A DNA stretch of 64,000 nucleotides, taken from assembly GCA_037367355.1 (NCBI GenBank), contig CM074697.1, forward strand, positions 3,038,001 through 3,102,000. Reading direction: 5' to 3'. How positions within the stretch are numbered: position 1 is the stretch's first letter; each line of letters begins with the position of its first letter. Position numbers and translations under genes: made by a program. Under the pieces are notes generated by a model that saw nothing but the letters and a program-made list of their open reading frames with translations, did not search any database and had not been told where the DNA came from. This DNA is from Neoscytalidium dimidiatum (Eukaryota > Ascomycota > Dothideomycetes > Botryosphaeriales > Botryosphaeriaceae). This document shows positions 60,950-64,000 of this stretch, in pieces.

Positions 60950-63066
60950 ATGTACAATGGCCTGCCTCGCATTTGCAGAGCTCCGCGATATGCCTTACAG
61001 CTGACCCGTCCCGTCGGCGCCGGCGCACGCGCTGCGCAACCGTCGTCATCGATACCTCTCCTCAGCCGCTCCCTCCAAACCTCCCCCAGATCCGCCGTAC
61101 CTGCGTTTCCCCCTCACGCGACCAGATCGCCTCGTACCTCCGCCTCTCATTCCTCCCCTCCCCCGAGAAATGCGACACCACCTCCCTCCTCCTACCCGCG
61201 TACGCGCAAATGGGCCCGCCGGCTCGTCTGGACCGGCGCGCTGCTCGGCGGCGTCTACATCGCGGACACGCAGTGGAACAACGCGGCGCTGGTGCGCTCG
61301 GCGCGCACGTTCAAGACGGGGCTGGTCATCGGGCTGGACTACAAGATCAACTTCCGGGCGCGCCCGCCGTTCGCCAGGTCGCTGGCCGAGGTGCACAACC
61401 GCAACGCCGAGCGCGTGTTCAACCTGCTGCGCGAGAACGGCGGCCTGTACCTGAAGATCGGCCAGGCGATCGCGATGCAGAGCGCCATCCTGCCGCCCGA
61501 GTTCCAGAAAATGTTCGCACGCATGTTCGACGATGCGCCGCAGAATGAGTGGGTCGATGTGGAGAGGGTCGTCAGGGAGGACTTTGGCGGGAAGGGCCCC
61601 GAGGAGGTGTTTGGGGTGAGCTTTAGCGGGGAGGATGGGAAGGGCGTGATGGAGAGGACGGCTAGGGCGAGTGCGAGTGTGGCCCAGGTGCATTGGGCGA
61701 GGTTACCGGACGGGAGGGAGGTCGCGGTTAAGATTCAAAAACGGGAGATTGCGGCGCAGGTGGGGTGGGATCTTTGGGCTTTTAAGTATGTTTGAATTGC
61801 TTTTGCTTTGGTGCGGATGACGGTGGTTGTGCTGACTTGTGCGCGCTTAGGGTCATGGCGAGGATGTATACGTGGTGGTTCGACTTGCCCCTGTATTCTC
61901 TCGTTCCGTATATTTCGGAGCGATTAATGCTGGAGACGGACTTTGAGAACGAGGCGAACAACTCGGAGAAGATGAAGCAGTTGGTGGAGAATGAGGCCAG
62001 GTTACGAGGACGGGTGTACATTCCAAAAGTTTACCGCGAGTTGAGCAGTAAACGAGTCATGACGGCTGAATGGATCGAAGGGATCAGGCTCTGGGATAAA
62101 GAAGGCATCACTAATCCCTGGAGAGGTGGGTGGCGTGAGGGCAGTCCAGGCTGTCATGGCACGCCACTCGACCCTCCCTCAAAAGAAGTCGTCTCGTCAG
62201 TATCTAGCAACGACCCCAACCATGAGCAGCTCAAGCCAAAGAGGGACCATTGGCGTGGACCGGATGGTAGGGGCGGCCTCGGCCTGTCCTTGAAAAATGT
62301 CATGACCACGATGGTCGACCTTTTCAGCGCGCAAATGTTTTTGTGGGGCATCGTCCACTGCGACCCTCACCCTGGCAACATCTTCGTCCGACGCCTACCC
62401 AGCGGCGAGCCCGAGCTTGTTCTCATTGATCACGGCCTGTACATTCAAATGAGTCCATCATTTCGGCATCAGTACGCCTTGTTTTGGAAGTCGCTCATGA
62501 CCTTTGATAACGACACCATTCGCAACATCGTCAAAGAATGGGGCATCGGCTCGCCCGACCTGTTCGCCAGCGCCACACTCATGCGGCCGTACACGGGCGG
62601 TGATAACTCGACATCGGAACAGATCAGGAAAGGAGTCAAGGGTAAGACTGAGCAGGAGCGCGCGTACGAGATGCAGATGAAGATGCGTGCTGGCATTAAG
62701 CAGATCCTGACCGACGAGACTAAGTGGCCGCGCGAGCTCATCTTCATCGGCAGGAACCTGCGGATCGTGCAAGGTAACAATCAATTCCTTGGCAGTCCCG
62801 TTAATCGTGTGAAAATCACTGGGTTGTGGGCAAGTCGAGCTCTTGCTGAGAGCAGAGATTTACCGTTGGGCGAGCGATTTAGGAACTGGATCAAGCATCT
62901 GCGATTCAGGTTTGTCTTGCTGGGCAGCGATGCCATATGGTGGTATGCATGGATCAAGCAGAAGCTAGGCTTGGGTGGCGGCATGGAGGAGGAGATTGAG
63001 GCGCAGATGAAATCGATGGCGAAGGATATGGGTATCGAGCTCAATCACGGTGTCTTCGAGGGTTGA
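60950..63066 (+). CDS. UbiB/ABC1 (ADCK) family mitochondrial protein, Mcp2/Cqd-like
   Basis: Atypical kinase-like fold; yeast relatives (Mcp2/Cqd2, Cqd1) act at the mitochondrial inner membrane in coenzyme Q distribution and lipid balance. Exons are 60950-61785 and 61851-63066, giving 683 aa. A basic presequence (residues 1-85, many Arg, Ser and Pro) precedes a membrane helix WTGALLGGVYIAD. Then come the family-specific KxGQ motif in YLKIGQAIAMQSAILPPEFQ, an Ala-rich nucleotide loop (RASASVAQVHWA), the VAIK-like VAVKIQ, the catalytic loop GIVHCDPHPGNIFV and the DFG-like LIDHGLY. A ~60-residue insert lies between residues about 390 and 450. The intron is 65 nt (GTATGT, TAG). An upstream in-frame ATG at 60803 would add 49 residues. 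Confidence 0.92.
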
Positions 63067-64000
63067 TTATGGCATAAAAGACTAAGGAAATCGGTAGCCA
63101 AAAGGGAGAGGACAGGGCGGGCTATACCTTGTTTCATGGCGTTGACGATTTCGCTCCTGGCTGGTTCACTATTGTATTATTTCGAGACATGTCACTCCTC
63201 TTTTGTTAGATCTGAGCTGGGGTAGAGGATAGAAAAGATCTCAAGCGAGATAAGTAAATCACTATTCACTAACAGAGTCGTTGAAAATCTGATGTGAAAA
63301 CCTCACGTGCAAGAATAAGAATAAACAGTCGATGTGTTATGTTTTGTTATGTATAGAGCTCAATAGGCATATAAGACAAGCTTACCTTGTGGCTACTACT
63401 CTCGTCCAGTAGATAATAAACATCAACTTCGCGTATCATCTGGGCTAATGGTAAGATACACCGATGGATATAATGGGAGCAGCAGAGAAGTTGCAAGTCC
63501 AATCGTGTTTAATATTGCAAGACATAGATTAGCATCCGGAATTCCGCTGATCGGAATCTCGTAGTAGAGAAGTGACAGTGACAAGGATACAGGAGTATGG
63601 TTCCATGAGAACTCTGGTGAGCTAGCGTGTGTTGTGCATGAACTCCATTGATTATGGTCACAGATGTGACTATGGGCCGCAAGGAGTCCTCGCAAATCCA
63701 TTGGTGTGGCCTATGTCTTCGAAACTCGTAAAACTACGGTCGCGGGGGTCAGCGGTCTCAGTGATCGCCCTTCCATCTTCAAAACGACACATCAAAGAAG
63801 TCCAACACGTTGATATGTACAGAATAGTTGGCACTTCAACGTTAATTTGCCAAATTGAATATATGGTCTGCTTTTCAGAGGTGTTGTGTAGCGCAGTTCC
63901 GGGTTGTTTTTCTACGTGCTACAAATCCTTGCTGGTCCACGTGTTGAGATACATCTCCCGGTATCGGATAGGGGCCACTCTAGATCCGCTCCTGCAGCCA
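63067..64000. other. right-edge intergenic DNA
   Basis: 934 bases past the UbiB-family gene. No gene or repeat seen. The ORF at 63423-63701 (-) lacks domain evidence. Confidence 0.55.

Noticed and set aside
46372..63066. Idea that the P450, OPT transporter and PPOX-like protein form a secondary-metabolite cluster
   Set aside because: No backbone synthase is present, and the genes are interleaved with housekeeping genes (YAE1, RGD1) and long gaps.

Overview
The window looks like chromosomal DNA of a filamentous ascomycete (Pezizomycotina, perhaps Dothideomycetes; the class is an inference). Coding exons are GC-rich. Introns are mostly 48-85 nt with GT-AG ends and CTAAC or CTGAC branch sites. 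The gene content is typically fungal: TOK1-type K+ channel, DUF3433 and DUF3405 membrane proteins, GH11 xylanase, F-BAR RhoGAP, PAQR receptor, OPT transporter, cytochrome P450. I assembled multi-exon models by hand from reading frames and splice signals. About 23 genes can be supported, plus one clear pseudogene. I saw no rRNA, tRNA, CRISPR array, intact transposon or prokaryotic-style operon.

Layout. 1-3 kb: 5'-truncated annexin (+) and a class I glutamine amidotransferase (+). 3.7-7.5 kb: single-pass membrane protein (-) and TOK1-like channel (-). 9.4-11.4 kb: DEAD-box helicase (+), convergent with a DUF3433 membrane protein (-, 12.6-15.4 kb). 16.7-19.4 kb: fructosamine kinase (-) and an AHL-lactonase-like metallo-beta-lactamase (-) that carries an apparent one-base frame break at an exon junction. 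20.1-21.8 kb: DUF3405 protein (+). 21.8-30.4 kb is the accessory-looking part: an AT-rich gene-free island, a lone GH11 xylanase with XlnR/Xyr1-type GGCTAAA motifs upstream, and an F-box pseudogene with several nonsense codons.

30.4-46.4 kb is ordinary housekeeping DNA: small mitochondrial membrane protein (-), ERF2 palmitoyltransferase (+), F-box protein (+), PAQR receptor (+), 118-aa protein (-), SCO1 copper chaperone (+) and OPT transporter (+). 49-63 kb: coiled-coil protein (+), cytochrome P450 (-), YAE1 (+), PPOX-like flavin protein (-), RGD1 RhoGAP (+) and a UbiB/ABC1 mitochondrial kinase-like protein (+).

The genes do not form an obvious shared pathway or secondary-metabolite cluster. 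Several serve the mitochondrion (SCO1, the UbiB-family protein, the small membrane protein), and several sit in membranes (TOK1, OPT, PAQR, DUF3433, ERF2). I found no convincing wholly new system. The most interesting items are the frame break in the lactonase-like gene, the C-to-T-type decay of the F-box pseudogene, the GGCTAAA sites at the xylanase, two stop-free introns whose retention keeps the frame, a GC-AG intron in TOK1, and an orphan ORF overlapping the PPOX gene end.
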